64,000 nucleotides of DNA from Pseudomonas marginalis. Its GTDB lineage: Bacteria; Pseudomonadota; Gammaproteobacteria; Pseudomonadales; Pseudomonadaceae. The notes below the pieces were generated by a model that saw only the letters and a list, made by a program, of their open reading frames with translations, searched no databases and had not been told where the DNA came from. Position 1 is the stretch's first letter, and each line of letters begins with the position of its first letter. The DNA is taken from positions 992,001 through 1,056,000 of the forward strand of contig NZ_FNSU01000003.1 of NCBI RefSeq assembly GCF_900105325.1. The letters run 5' to 3'. Both the position numbers and the translations under genes were made by a program. This document shows positions 16,389 through 24,806 of this stretch, one piece after another.

Positions 16389-17693
16389 TCAGGTGAACAG
16401 GCTGATGGCCCCGGTCAACAAGGCCAGGGCGGTAACGACCAGGGAAGTCAGCACGGCCCATTTGACGGTGGCCTTCTGGAAGTCGCCGATATCGCGATCG
16501 ACCATGCCCACCAGCAACAGGGTCGAGGCCACCAGCGGACTCATGAGGTGAACAGGCTGGCCCAGGATCGAGGCGCGGGCGATTTCGACCGGGTCGATGC
16601 CATAAGCGGCGGCGGCATTGGCCAGGATCGGCACCACGCCAAAATAGTAGGCGTCATTGGACAGTACAAAGGTCAGCGGCATGCTTGTGATCGCAACCAC
16701 CAACGGAAACAGGTGGCCCCAGGATGGCGGGATCCAGTCGACAAGGGTCTGTGCCAGGGCATCCACCATCTTTGTACCGGAAAAGATCCCGGCAAAGATC
16801 CCGGCGGCAAATACCAGCAACACCACGGTCATGGCGTTGCCCGAGTGCGCCAGGATGCGTTCTTTCTGAATGTCCAATTGCGGGTAGTTGATCATCAGCG
16901 CGAGCACGAAGCCGATCAGGAACAGGATCGCGGAATGCATCAGCCCCATCACCAGTGCCACCATCACCGCGATCACCAGCACCAGATTGACATAGGCCAG
17001 CTTCGGACGTTTGTGGGGCGTGTCCTCGAGAATCGCATCGATGTAGCAATCGCCGCCGCCGCTTTGCAGTTGCACGTTGCCGATACGCTTGCGCTCTGCG
17101 CGACCCAGTATGAAGGCCGTGAAGATCACCCACAGGGCACCGCCGATCATGGTCGGCAGCAACGGCACGAAGTACTCGCCGGCATCCAGGCCCAGCGCGG
17201 CAATAGCCCGTGTCGCGGGGCCGCCCCAGGGCGTCATGCCACTCATGATGCTCAGCGACAGCATGGAGAGGGTCGCCAGGATCATCGGGTTCATGCCGAT
17301 GCGTTTATACAGCGGCAGCATTGCGGCGCAGGTGATCATGTAGGTCGTTGTGCCGTCGCCGTCGAGCGCTACCAGCAACGACAGCAGGGCCGTGCCTACG
17401 GCGATCTTCATCGGGTCGCCATTGACCCTCTTCAGGATTTTGCGGATCAGCGGGTCGAACAGGCCTGCGTCGATCATCAGGCCGAAGAACAGGATCGCAA
17501 ACAGCAGCAACGCGGCAGACGGGGCGACCATTTTCAGGCCGTCGAGCATCATCTTGCCGGTGGTGCCGCCAAAGCCGCCGATCACCGCGAAGACGATGGG
17601 AACCACGGTGAGCGCGACGATGGGCGACAAACGCTTTGTCATGATGAGATAGGTGAATACGACCACCATGGCCAAGCCAAGGAAAGCGAGCAT
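16389..17693 (-). CDS. CitMHS-family citrate/proton symporter
   Basis: A 434-residue integral membrane protein with about twelve transmembrane segments. CitMHS features include the opening M-L-A-F-L-G-L-A-M-V-V-V-F-T-Y-L-I-M, the L-V-A-L-D-G-D-G-T-T-T-Y-M-I helix, the S-G-M-T-P-W-G-G-P-A loop and the L-S-N-D-A-Y-Y-F-G motif. Known members (CitM, CitH) import metal-citrate complexes with protons. Here it sits between dctA and an OprD porin and downstream of a PrpF-type isomerase. This suggests a tricarboxylate such as citrate or aconitate. The regulator is probably the divergent LysR gene at 20435. Confidence 0.85.
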   Translation of the reverse strand: MLAFLGLAMVVVFTYLIMTKRLSPIVALTVVPIVFAVIGGFGGTTGKMMLDGLKMVAPSAALLLFAILFFGLMIDAGLFDPLIRKILKRVNGDPMKIAVGTALLSLLVALDGDGTTTYMITCAAMLPLYKRIGMNPMILATLSMLSLSIMSGMTPWGGPATRAIAALGLDAGEYFVPLLPTMIGGALWVIFTAFILGRAERKRIGNVQLQSGGGDCYIDAILEDTPHKRPKLAYVNLVLVIAVMVALVMGLMHSAILFLIGFVLALMINYPQLDIQKERILAHSGNAMTVVLLVFAAGIFAGIFSGTKMVDALAQTLVDWIPPSWGHLFPLVVAITSMPLTFVLSNDAYYFGVVPILANAAAAYGIDPVEIARASILGQPVHLMSPLVASTLLLVGMVDRDIGDFQKATVKWAVLTSLVVTALALLTGAISLFT

Positions 17694-17828
17694 AGGACGA
17701 TTCTCTTGTTGTTATCGTAAAAATGGCTGACGCCGAGGCGCACGCGCCCTGACCCGCCGGGCGGCACAACGCGCCTGGCGGGGAGGAGGGGGCAGTCAAG
17801 TCAGGGGGGAAGCGTTATCCGGTTGTCT

Positions 17829-19130
17829 CTAGACGCGTTTGGCGTCCTTCAGGTCGTCCCAGGCTTTTCCCGGTGCGGCAGAAGATTTTGCGTCGAGCAT
17901 CCGGTTCAGCGTTTCGCGGTGGCAGGCATTTTCAGACATCGAAATCACCACCGTCGCTACCGCGTTACTGGCCAGGCTGGTCAGGGCGCGGGCTTCAGAC
18001 ATGAAGCGGTCAACACCGATCAGCAATGCCAGGCCGGCCAATGGGATGTCGTGAATGACCGTCAGGGTCGAGGCCAGTGCCACGAACCCGCTGCCGGTAA
18101 CCCCGGCGGCGCCTTTGGAGGACAGCAGCATGATCGCCAGCATGGTGATGATCTGCGTCAGGCTCAGATCAATGTTGCAGGCCTGGGCAATGAAAATCGC
18201 CGCCAACGACAGGTAGATGGCCGTGCCGTCCAGGTTGAACGAGTAGCCGGTGGGCAGCACCAGGCCGACGACGCCTTTTTTGCAGCCCAGTGCCTCGAGT
18301 TTCTCCAGCATGCGCGGCATCACCGGTTCCGTGGAGGAGGTGCCGAGTACCACCAGGAACTCTTCCCGAAAGTAGCGCAGCAGCTTCCACAGGCTGAAAC
18401 CGTTGGCGCGGCAAATGCTGCCCAGTACCACGAAGACGAAAAAGCCGCAGGCGATGTACAAGGTCATGATCAACTTCGCCAGCGAACCCAGCGAGGTGAT
18501 GCCGTACTGGCCGACAGTGAACGCCAAGGCCCCGAAAGCGCCGACCGGTGCAAAACGCATCAGGTAGGAAAAGATCTTGAAGACCATTTGCGAGGCGGAT
18601 TCGAGCACGTCGAGTACCGGTTTGCCACGCTCGCCCAGCGACGACAAGGCAAAGCCGGACAACACCGCGATAAACAGCACCGGCAACACTTCACCTTTAC
18701 TGAAGGCGCCGATAAACGTCTCGGGAATGATGTGCATGAAAAACTCCACCACCCCAAGCTTTGCGGCCGACTCCGTGTACTGGGCCAATCCTTTGGTGCT
18801 CAGCTGGCTGGGATCGATGTTCATGCCGGCGCCCGGCTGGAACACGTACACCGCGACCAGGCCAATCACCAGGCTGATCACCGTGAGGACGAAGAACAAC
18901 AGCATGGTTTTGCCCAGCAGGCGCCCGAGGGAGCGCTTGTCGCTCATCCCTGCGATGCCGGTGACGATGGTGCAGAACACCACGGGCGCAATCATCATCT
19001 TGATCAGTTTGATGAACGCGTCACCCAGGGGCTTGAGTGCAATGGCCTGCTGGGCCCAGAAATGCCCGACCACGATGCCGAGCGCCACGGCGCAGAGGAT
19101 CTGGAAGTAGAGCGATTTAACAACTTTCAT
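17829..19130 (-). CDS. dctA: C4-dicarboxylate/proton symporter DctA
   Basis: A 433-residue member of the DAACS family (glutamate/dicarboxylate symporters). Motifs: the N-terminal K-S-L-Y-F-Q-I-L-C-A-V-A-L-G-I-V-V-G-H-F, the serine-rich G-T-S-S-T-E-P-V-M-P-R hairpin, P-T-G-Y-S-F-N-L-D-G-T-A-I-Y and the G-S-G-F-V-A-L-A segment. It imports succinate, fumarate, malate and in some cases orotate. The start at 19130 has GGGTG upstream; an ATG four codons earlier at 19142 is possible. A housekeeping dctA is expected elsewhere in the genome, so this is probably a specialised copy tied to the neighbouring isomerase and CitMHS genes. Confidence 0.88.
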   Translation of the reverse strand: MKVVKSLYFQILCAVALGIVVGHFWAQQAIALKPLGDAFIKLIKMMIAPVVFCTIVTGIAGMSDKRSLGRLLGKTMLLFFVLTVISLVIGLVAVYVFQPGAGMNIDPSQLSTKGLAQYTESAAKLGVVEFFMHIIPETFIGAFSKGEVLPVLFIAVLSGFALSSLGERGKPVLDVLESASQMVFKIFSYLMRFAPVGAFGALAFTVGQYGITSLGSLAKLIMTLYIACGFFVFVVLGSICRANGFSLWKLLRYFREEFLVVLGTSSTEPVMPRMLEKLEALGCKKGVVGLVLPTGYSFNLDGTAIYLSLAAIFIAQACNIDLSLTQIITMLAIMLLSSKGAAGVTGSGFVALASTLTVIHDIPLAGLALLIGVDRFMSEARALTSLASNAVATVVISMSENACHRETLNRMLDAKSSAAPGKAWDDLKDAKRV

Positions 19131-19186
19131 GGCATCACCCATTTTTAGAATTGTGCGGATGCAAAAATGCCAACGACTATCGGAAT

Positions 19187-20269
19187 TTATCCGGCAAGGC
19201 GCTGCGAGTCAGTGGCGTAGACGTAGCCGGAGAAAAGCCTGCGGGCGGTGCGTACGACTGAAGCCTGAATTGTCTCACCGTTGACGCCGGTGTAGGACAA
19301 TACGACATCAATCCCGCCGCTCGGGTGTTCGATACGCACCGCTTCTAGGCGCGGCGTACTGATCCCGCCGAGCATCTGCGCGACGATGCTGCCTTCGATC
19401 ACACACGCAGTGGCCAAACCAATCGAGCCCGTAATGGCGAGCGCGCGGTGGCAGTTGTGCGGCATGAAGTAACGAACCTGGAGCGTGCCCCCCGCTTTCG
19501 CGGGCGAAACCAGTACCGGCTTGGGAATCACTTTGTCGCTGACATCGCCCAGGCCCATGGCCAGCCCGGCCTGAAGCCGCAGCGTCTCAAGGCGTCGCAG
19601 GAATTCCTTATCGGCGTCCAGTTCCGCCGGGCTCTCATCGCCACGCTTGCCCAGTTGGCTGGCTTCGACAAGCACCATGGGCATTGCCATGTCGATACAG
19701 GTCACCGCAATGCCATCGATCACGTCCTGCGTGTTACCGGTGGGAAAGAGCTTGCCTGTCTTGCTGCCGGCTGCGTCGAGGAACGTCAGTTGCACCGGTG
19801 CCGCCGTACCGGGCACGCCATCAATGGCGGTATCGCCCTCGTAACTGACTTTGCCATCCGGCGTGTACACGTCGGAGTGAATAAAGGTGCCGGTATTTAG
19901 GTTGCGAATGCGCACACGGGTGCGCTCCGGGGTGCCTTTGACCAGACCCTGCTCGACGGCGAACGGGCCCACCGCGCACAGCATGTTGCCGCAGTTGGGT
20001 GCGCTGTCGACCCTGCGTTGTGAAACCATCACTTGAACGAACAGGTAATCAACGTCCGCATCCGGGTGCAGCGAAGGGCTGACAATCGCAACCTTGCTGG
20101 TTTGCGGGCTGCCACCGCCGATGCCGTCGATCTCCAGTTCATGACCGGAGCCCATCAGGTTGAGCAGCAGTTCGTCACGGGCCTCAACGGCGGCGGGCAA
20201 ATCCCAGTCGAGAAAAACCGGACCTTTCGAGGTGCCGCCGCGCATCAGCACACAGGGAATTCTTTGCAT
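19187..20269 (-). CDS. PrpF-family isomerase, 4-oxalomesaconate tautomerase (GalD)-like
   Basis: A 360-residue protein of the PrpF/diaminopimelate epimerase-like fold. Family marks are V-L-M-R-G-G-T-S-K-G at residues 7-16 and S-A-P-N-C-G-N-M at 89-96, with Cys93 in the usual place. Length and overall sequence resemble GalD, the 4-oxalomesaconate tautomerase of gallate catabolism. The other gallate genes (galA, galB, galC) are absent here. The related PrpF and aconitate-delta-isomerase enzymes move double bonds in tricarboxylates. With dctA and CitMHS downstream, a role in using an unsaturated tricarboxylate such as trans-aconitate is at least as likely as gallate. Confidence 0.75.
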   Translation of the reverse strand: MQRIPCVLMRGGTSKGPVFLDWDLPAAVEARDELLLNLMGSGHELEIDGIGGGSPQTSKVAIVSPSLHPDADVDYLFVQVMVSQRRVDSAPNCGNMLCAVGPFAVEQGLVKGTPERTRVRIRNLNTGTFIHSDVYTPDGKVSYEGDTAIDGVPGTAAPVQLTFLDAAGSKTGKLFPTGNTQDVIDGIAVTCIDMAMPMVLVEASQLGKRGDESPAELDADKEFLRRLETLRLQAGLAMGLGDVSDKVIPKPVLVSPAKAGGTLQVRYFMPHNCHRALAITGSIGLATACVIEGSIVAQMLGGISTPRLEAVRIEHPSGGIDVVLSYTGVNGETIQASVVRTARRLFSGYVYATDSQRLAG

Positions 20270-20434
20270 GATACTGACTCTTGTTGATCAATCGGTGTAA
20301 TTGATGTTCTTGGAGCAAGAGTCTCAAGCTTTAAAAAATGTTTCAAATGCAAAGATTGAAGAGATTATTGCGTTTTGCGAATGATAAATTTACGCTGAGT
20401 TTCCTTTTGACGCCTTGTGCGGGTGAGATAAGAC

Positions 20435-21325
20435 ATGGAATATGAGCTGAATGACATTCGATCCTTCGTGAAAATCGCTGAACTTGGCAGTTTTCACGAA
20501 GCAGCCGATGCCTTGCACCTGTCTCAACCGGCACTCAGTCGCCGAATTAAAAAACTGGAAGAGGGGTTGGGCACCTCGTTGCTGGATCGCACCACGCGTA
20601 AGGTCAGCCTCACGAGTGTCGGTCGTGACTTTCTTCCAAAGGCACGTCGGTTGCTGGATGACTTCGATGAGTCGATTCTCAATATCCGTGAGCTGGCCGA
20701 ACGCCAGATTGGCCGGGTAACCCTGGCGTGTATCCCTACTGCGGCTTTCTATTTCCTGCCATCAGTTATTCGCCTGTACAACGAGCGCTACCCAAAAATC
20801 CGCATCCGCCTGCTGGACTTGAGCGCCAATGAGGGGCTTGAAGCGGTGCTGCGGGGGGAGGCCGACTTCGGGATCAACATGATGAGTGGGCAGCATCCAG
20901 ACATTGAGTTCGTGCCCCTGGTCAGCGAGCCTTTCGTATTGGCGTGCAGGCGTGATCATGAGTTGGCTGGACGCAGTTCGGTCACCTGGTCCGAATTGAG
21001 CGATTACCGCCTGATCGGGGTAGGGCGCCTGAGCGGCAACCGCATGTTGCTCGATCACGCGCTGTCTGGCCTGAGTTGGCGGCCGCAATGGTTCTACGAG
21101 GTCCAGCACCTCTCGACTTCGCTGGGCCTGGTGGAGGCCGGCCTGGGGGTTTCGGCGATGCCGAGCCTGGCCATGCCGGCTGAAGATCATCCAACCTTGG
21201 TCAGCGTCCCGTTGATCGAGCCGGTTGTGAACCGCTCCTTGGGCCTGGTTTACCGCCGGGGAGCATCGCTTTCGCCGGCGGCGGAAAAATTCGTCTCGAT
21301 ACTGCTTGAACAGTGGCCTCAATGA
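20435..21325 (+). CDS. LysR-family regulator, divergent from the carboxylate operon
   Basis: A 296-residue LysR-type protein. The N-terminal helix-turn-helix covers residues 1-60 (F-H-E-A-A-D-A-L-H-L-S-Q-P-A-L-S-R-R-I), and a two-lobed effector domain covers about 90-290 (G-R-V-T-L-A-C-I-P-T-A start). It is divergent from the PrpF-type isomerase gene, with a 165-base shared region. In the usual LysR arrangement it would activate the minus-strand isomerase/dctA/citMHS/porin/chemoreceptor set in response to the substrate or an intermediate. GalR of gallate catabolism holds an equivalent position in P. putida, but effector identity cannot be inferred. Confidence 0.88.
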   Translation: MEYELNDIRSFVKIAELGSFHEAADALHLSQPALSRRIKKLEEGLGTSLLDRTTRKVSLTSVGRDFLPKARRLLDDFDESILNIRELAERQIGRVTLACIPTAAFYFLPSVIRLYNERYPKIRIRLLDLSANEGLEAVLRGEADFGINMMSGQHPDIEFVPLVSEPFVLACRRDHELAGRSSVTWSELSDYRLIGVGRLSGNRMLLDHALSGLSWRPQWFYEVQHLSTSLGLVEAGLGVSAMPSLAMPAEDHPTLVSVPLIEPVVNRSLGLVYRRGASLSPAAEKFVSILLEQWPQ

Positions 21326-21346
21326 GCCATACGGCTGGTTTTTTTC

Positions 21347-22252
21347 TCAAACACGCCGCGGCTCGTCCTCGACAATCTTGCGCATCAGGCTCAGGTAGCG
21401 ACTCGCTGCCAGCCCCAGGGGACGGTTCTTTACCCAGATGATATCGACCCATAGCCGCATCTGACTCGGCATGTTGTCAAACACCACCTCCGTCAATGCG
21501 CCCGAACTGATCAGAGGTTGTACCAACGGCTGTGGAAGATAAGCCCAGCCCAATCCTTGCTGGACCAGATCCAGCGTTGCCAGGTAATTGTCGCTGTGCC
21601 AAATCCGCCGTGACAGCACAACACGTGGATCAGAGTCTGTAGGCCCTCCAGTAGCCACGATGATCTGCCGGACGTTGACCAGTTGCTCTTCACTCAAGGG
21701 GCTTTTCTTGCCGGCTGCCGCAGGATGATCCGGAGAGGCAACGGCTACCAACAATTGGCTCCCCGCTTCAAGAAACGTCTCCCGCTCGTCAAGCCCTGGT
21801 CGTTCAAATCCAAGGGTCAATTGCACACGCCCTTCATGGAGCATGCGCATCGCCTCCGGATGGGACGCGGAGCGAATCTCGATTTCAAGCGTGGGAAACT
21901 CCCTGGCGATAATGGACAGCGGACGATTCCATACGCCTGTCTGCAACTCCGGCGCCATCGCAAGGACCAAGCGCTCCTCCAACCCCTGATGAAGCTGGAG
22001 CGCATGGGCGTCCAGCAGGTTTAACTGGCTGGCGACCTGTCGTGCCTGGGGCTCAAGTGCTTTGGCGGCTGCCGTAGGAATGGCTTTGCGGGTTGATCGG
22101 TCAAAAAGCAATAAATCCAGCTCGGCTTCAAGCTGCGACACCGCCATGTTGATGGCCGAGGGTACCCGCCCCAATTTGCGTGCGGCGGCAGAGAAGGAGC
22201 CGCTGTCGACAACCGCAAGGAAAACTTTCAGTGACTCACTGGTGAACGCCAT
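21347..22252 (-). CDS. LysR-family regulator, divergent from the SDR/transaminase/ligase genes
   Basis: A 301-residue LysR-type regulator with the helix-turn-helix at residues 3-62 (F-S-A-A-A-R-K-L-G-R-V-P-S-A-I-N-M-A-V-S-Q-L-E) and a C-terminal effector-binding domain. The recognition helix has P-S-A-I-N-M where most family members have Q-(P/S)-A-(L/V)-S, an uncommon variant. It is convergent with, and separated by 21 bases from, the LysR gene at 20435, and divergent from the SDR at 22350. It probably controls the SDR, transaminase and glutamine-synthetase-like genes. The AT-rich 97-base gap upstream should contain its operator; no clear T-N11-A palindrome was picked out. Confidence 0.87.
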   Translation of the reverse strand: MAFTSESLKVFLAVVDSGSFSAAARKLGRVPSAINMAVSQLEAELDLLLFDRSTRKAIPTAAAKALEPQARQVASQLNLLDAHALQLHQGLEERLVLAMAPELQTGVWNRPLSIIAREFPTLEIEIRSASHPEAMRMLHEGRVQLTLGFERPGLDERETFLEAGSQLLVAVASPDHPAAAGKKSPLSEEQLVNVRQIIVATGGPTDSDPRVVLSRRIWHSDNYLATLDLVQQGLGWAYLPQPLVQPLISSGALTEVVFDNMPSQMRLWVDIIWVKNRPLGLAASRYLSLMRKIVEDEPRRV

Positions 22253-22349
22253 GGCAGTTGTCAGATTTTCTGATGATGATCGTCTTTATTTATCAGATTT
22301 ATTAGCCTAATTTCCACTTCTATTCCAAATTAAGTACGTGGGGAACACC

Positions 22350-23138
22350 ATGTTAAATACTGATTTGAGGGGGCACGTGGCACTTGTCAGTGGTGCCGGC
22401 AGTGAAGCGGGTATTGGCATGGCGATCGCTCGCAGGCTAGGTGCAGCGGGTGCGAGATTGATCATCACCGCCAGTAGCCGCCGCATCGAGGAACGCGTTA
22501 AAGAGCTGCTCGCAGAAGGGTTTGAAGTTGAGGGCAGGGCAGTTGACCTCACCGATGAACGTCAGGTGCGTGAATTCGGCCTCTGGGCGGTGTCGGTCTG
22601 GGGACGGGTCGATATTCTGGTGAATAATGCCGGCATGGCCATGCAAGGCAGCCCTGAGGTTTTCTCGGAATTGGCGAGCATGGAACTGCATGAGTGGAAT
22701 CTTTCACTGGCCAGAAACTTAACCACCGCTTTTCTTCTGACGCGGGCTGTTTTGCCCGGTATGAGGGCGCGAAATTACGGGCGCATTGTCAATATCAGTT
22801 CCACCACGGGCACCCGCGGGAGCAATCCGGGCGAAGCCGCTTATAGCGCTGCCAAAGCCGCGATGGTGGGCATGAACATGGGACTGGCACTTGAAGTCGC
22901 CAAGCACGGGATTACCGTCAACAGCGTGGCGCCCGGATGGATCACCACGGGCTCAACCACGCCGGTTGAAGCAGAGGCGGGGCGCTTTACCCCGATCGGG
23001 CGGGCGGGCAGTCCCCACGAGGTGGCGGCGGCGGTTGCATTTCTGGCGTCTCCAGAATCCAGTTACATCACCGGTGAAGTTATCGTGGTCGATGGCGGTA
23101 ATTGCCTGGTCGAGAATAAAGCCCCTCACTCCGGTTAA
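22350..23138 (+). CDS. Short-chain dehydrogenase/reductase
   Basis: A 262-residue classical SDR. The cofactor loop reads S-G-A-G-S-E-A-G-I-G, slightly longer than the usual T-G-x3-G-x-G and like that of BphB/FabG-like relatives. N-N-A-G is present, and the catalytic Ser plus Y-S-A-A-K are in place. Arginines after the second strand (S-S-R-R) suggest NADP(H). The start at 22350 has GGGGAA eight bases upstream. It is the first gene of an apparent set with a GSA-aminomutase-like transaminase and a glutamine-synthetase-like ligase, under the divergent LysR at 21347. It probably oxidises or reduces an alcohol/carbonyl in that unknown pathway. Confidence 0.85.
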   Translation: MLNTDLRGHVALVSGAGSEAGIGMAIARRLGAAGARLIITASSRRIEERVKELLAEGFEVEGRAVDLTDERQVREFGLWAVSVWGRVDILVNNAGMAMQGSPEVFSELASMELHEWNLSLARNLTTAFLLTRAVLPGMRARNYGRIVNISSTTGTRGSNPGEAAYSAAKAAMVGMNMGLALEVAKHGITVNSVAPGWITTGSTTPVEAEAGRFTPIGRAGSPHEVAAAVAFLASPESSYITGEVIVVDGGNCLVENKAPHSG

Positions 23139-23204
23139 TGACGTTTGAATGAATATCTGCGCGGTATATCAAGGCTATATGTCAGCCGGCACTGTAAATA
23201 GTTA

Positions 23205-23321
23205 AAGCCAACGCCCACGTTATAAGTTTGCGGAGCGATCTTCACCCAATATTCGGGAGCTGATGCTGCACCTGGAGAATGATGGAGTGTGGCTTATCTA
23301 TACGGCGATGAAGTTTAACTA
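23205..23321 (+). pseudogene. Possible remnant of a decayed reading frame
   Basis: Within the 211-base gap before the transaminase, a frame stays open for about 38 codons and ends in TAA at 23319-23321. It encodes a plausible peptide tail that includes N-I-R-E-L-M-L-H-L-E-N-D-G-V-W-L-I-Y. There is no good start codon with a ribosome site at its beginning. It may be the leftover 3' end of a lost gene or simply chance. I do not recognise the peptide. Confidence 0.2.
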
Positions 23322-23349
23322 ATGTGATACTTAATAAAGGGTTCTAATC

Positions 23350-24750
23350 ATGTCGAACAGTGGAGTTTGTGAATCAGCGATTGCTGCCTTTACCGCAGCC
23401 GAGCGTGCCCGGTTTATAGAAAACAACCCAACGTCGATGGCGCTGGCCAAGCGTGCCAAGGCGGCGCTGTTCAACGGTGTGCCCATGCACTGGATGAGCG
23501 ATTGGTCGATGCCTTCGCCGCTCTTTGTCCAGCGTGCCAAAGGTGCCCGCTTCACCGACGTCGACGGTCATGACTACATAGACTTTTGCCTCGGCGACAC
23601 CGGCACGATGTTTGGCCATTCACCTGATCCTATCGCCCGCGCCATAGCCGAGCAGGCGAACAATGGCTTGACCACGATGCTGCCCGGCGAAGATGCGGTG
23701 GTCTGCGCAGAGTTGCTGGCCCAGCGGTTTGAGCTGCCTTATTGGCAAGTTACCGCCAACGCTACCGACGCCAATCGTTATGTGCTGCGCTGGGCGCGCG
23801 CTATCACCCAGCGCAATGTTCTACTGGTGTTCGACGGCTCTTATCACGGCACCGTGGATGACGTGATGGTCCGGTACCGAGAGGGCAAGACCGTGCACCG
23901 TTCGGGCCTGGTGGGGCAAGCCTACGACTTGACCCAATACAGTCGATCCATTCCCTTCAACGATGTTGCTGCACTGGAGGCTGCTTTAGCTCAGGGCGAC
24001 GTGTGCGCGCTGATGTGCGAGCCGGCGATGACCAATATAGGCATGGTCCTGCCCGATCCGGGGTTCATGCAACAGTGCCGCGAGCTGACGCGAAAATACG
24101 GCAGCCTGTTGGTCATTGATGAGACCCACACTATTTCTACCGGCATCGGTGGATGCACGCGCCAATGGGATTTGAAGCCCGACTTTTTCGTAGTGGGGAA
24201 ACCCATCGCCGGTGGCGTGCCTTGCGCAGTCTTTGGCATGACCGAGCACGTTGCGTTGGCCATGCACGATGCGCAGAAAAGCATCAGCGAAGAGAGCGGC
24301 GGGCATGGCCACAGTGGCATGGGCACCACCTTGTCCGCCAACGCACTGGCGATGCGCTGCATGCGCGTCAGTCTCGAAGAGGTCATGACCGAGTCTGCGT
24401 ACCAGCACATGTTGCCCCTGGCCTCAAGACTGGCCCAGGGATTTCGAGCGTTGTTCAAGCGGCACCAATTGAACTGGTCGGTAACCGAGTTGGGGGCTCG
24501 TTGTGAATTTCAATTCTGTGCCACACCGCCAAGAACAGGTGCGCAAGCCGAGGCGGCTTTTCATGACAGCCTTCAAATGGCGCTGCACCTCTATCTGATC
24601 AATCGCGGGATCCTGATCACGCCTTTTCACAACATGACCCTGTGCTGTCCGCAAACAAGTGAAGGGGATGTCGACAGGCTGATCGGTGAGTTGGATAACG
24701 CGCTGACCACGCTGCTTGCCCTACCTGGAGCGCGGGTTATCTCTTCATAA
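23350..24750 (+). CDS. Class III aminotransferase, glutamate-1-semialdehyde aminomutase-like
   Basis: A 466-residue PLP enzyme of fold type I. The PLP-binding lysine is K284 in V-V-G-K-P-I-A-G-G-V, with D257 in V-I-D-E-T-H and the phosphate-contacting S-Y-H-G at 164-167. The G-K-P-I-A-G-G pattern resembles HemL (L-G-K-V-I-G-G-G) more than omega-transaminases. It is not the haem-pathway HemL: it has a 45-residue N-terminal extension and sits in a catabolic-looking set between an SDR and a glutamine-synthetase-like ligase. AAAGGG lies about ten bases before the ATG. It probably transaminates or isomerises an amino acid or amine; the substrate is unknown. Confidence 0.8.
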   Translation: MSNSGVCESAIAAFTAAERARFIENNPTSMALAKRAKAALFNGVPMHWMSDWSMPSPLFVQRAKGARFTDVDGHDYIDFCLGDTGTMFGHSPDPIARAIAEQANNGLTTMLPGEDAVVCAELLAQRFELPYWQVTANATDANRYVLRWARAITQRNVLLVFDGSYHGTVDDVMVRYREGKTVHRSGLVGQAYDLTQYSRSIPFNDVAALEAALAQGDVCALMCEPAMTNIGMVLPDPGFMQQCRELTRKYGSLLVIDETHTISTGIGGCTRQWDLKPDFFVVGKPIAGGVPCAVFGMTEHVALAMHDAQKSISEESGGHGHSGMGTTLSANALAMRCMRVSLEEVMTESAYQHMLPLASRLAQGFRALFKRHQLNWSVTELGARCEFQFCATPPRTGAQAEAAFHDSLQMALHLYLINRGILITPFHNMTLCCPQTSEGDVDRLIGELDNALTTLLALPGARVISS

Positions 24751-24806
24751 GTTCCATTGTTCTTGAATACTGTCCAGTCGCTTGAATAAGCGCCGAGAGG
24801 TTTGAT

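Noticed and set aside
19131..19186. Possible sigma-54 promoter upstream of dctA (tggcat...tgcat)
   Set aside because: The GG and GC elements are about three bases too close for a sigma-54 site.
19187..20269. Calling the PrpF-family protein GalD with certainty
   Set aside because: No other gallate-pathway gene is present; the transporter context fits several tricarboxylate isomerisations.
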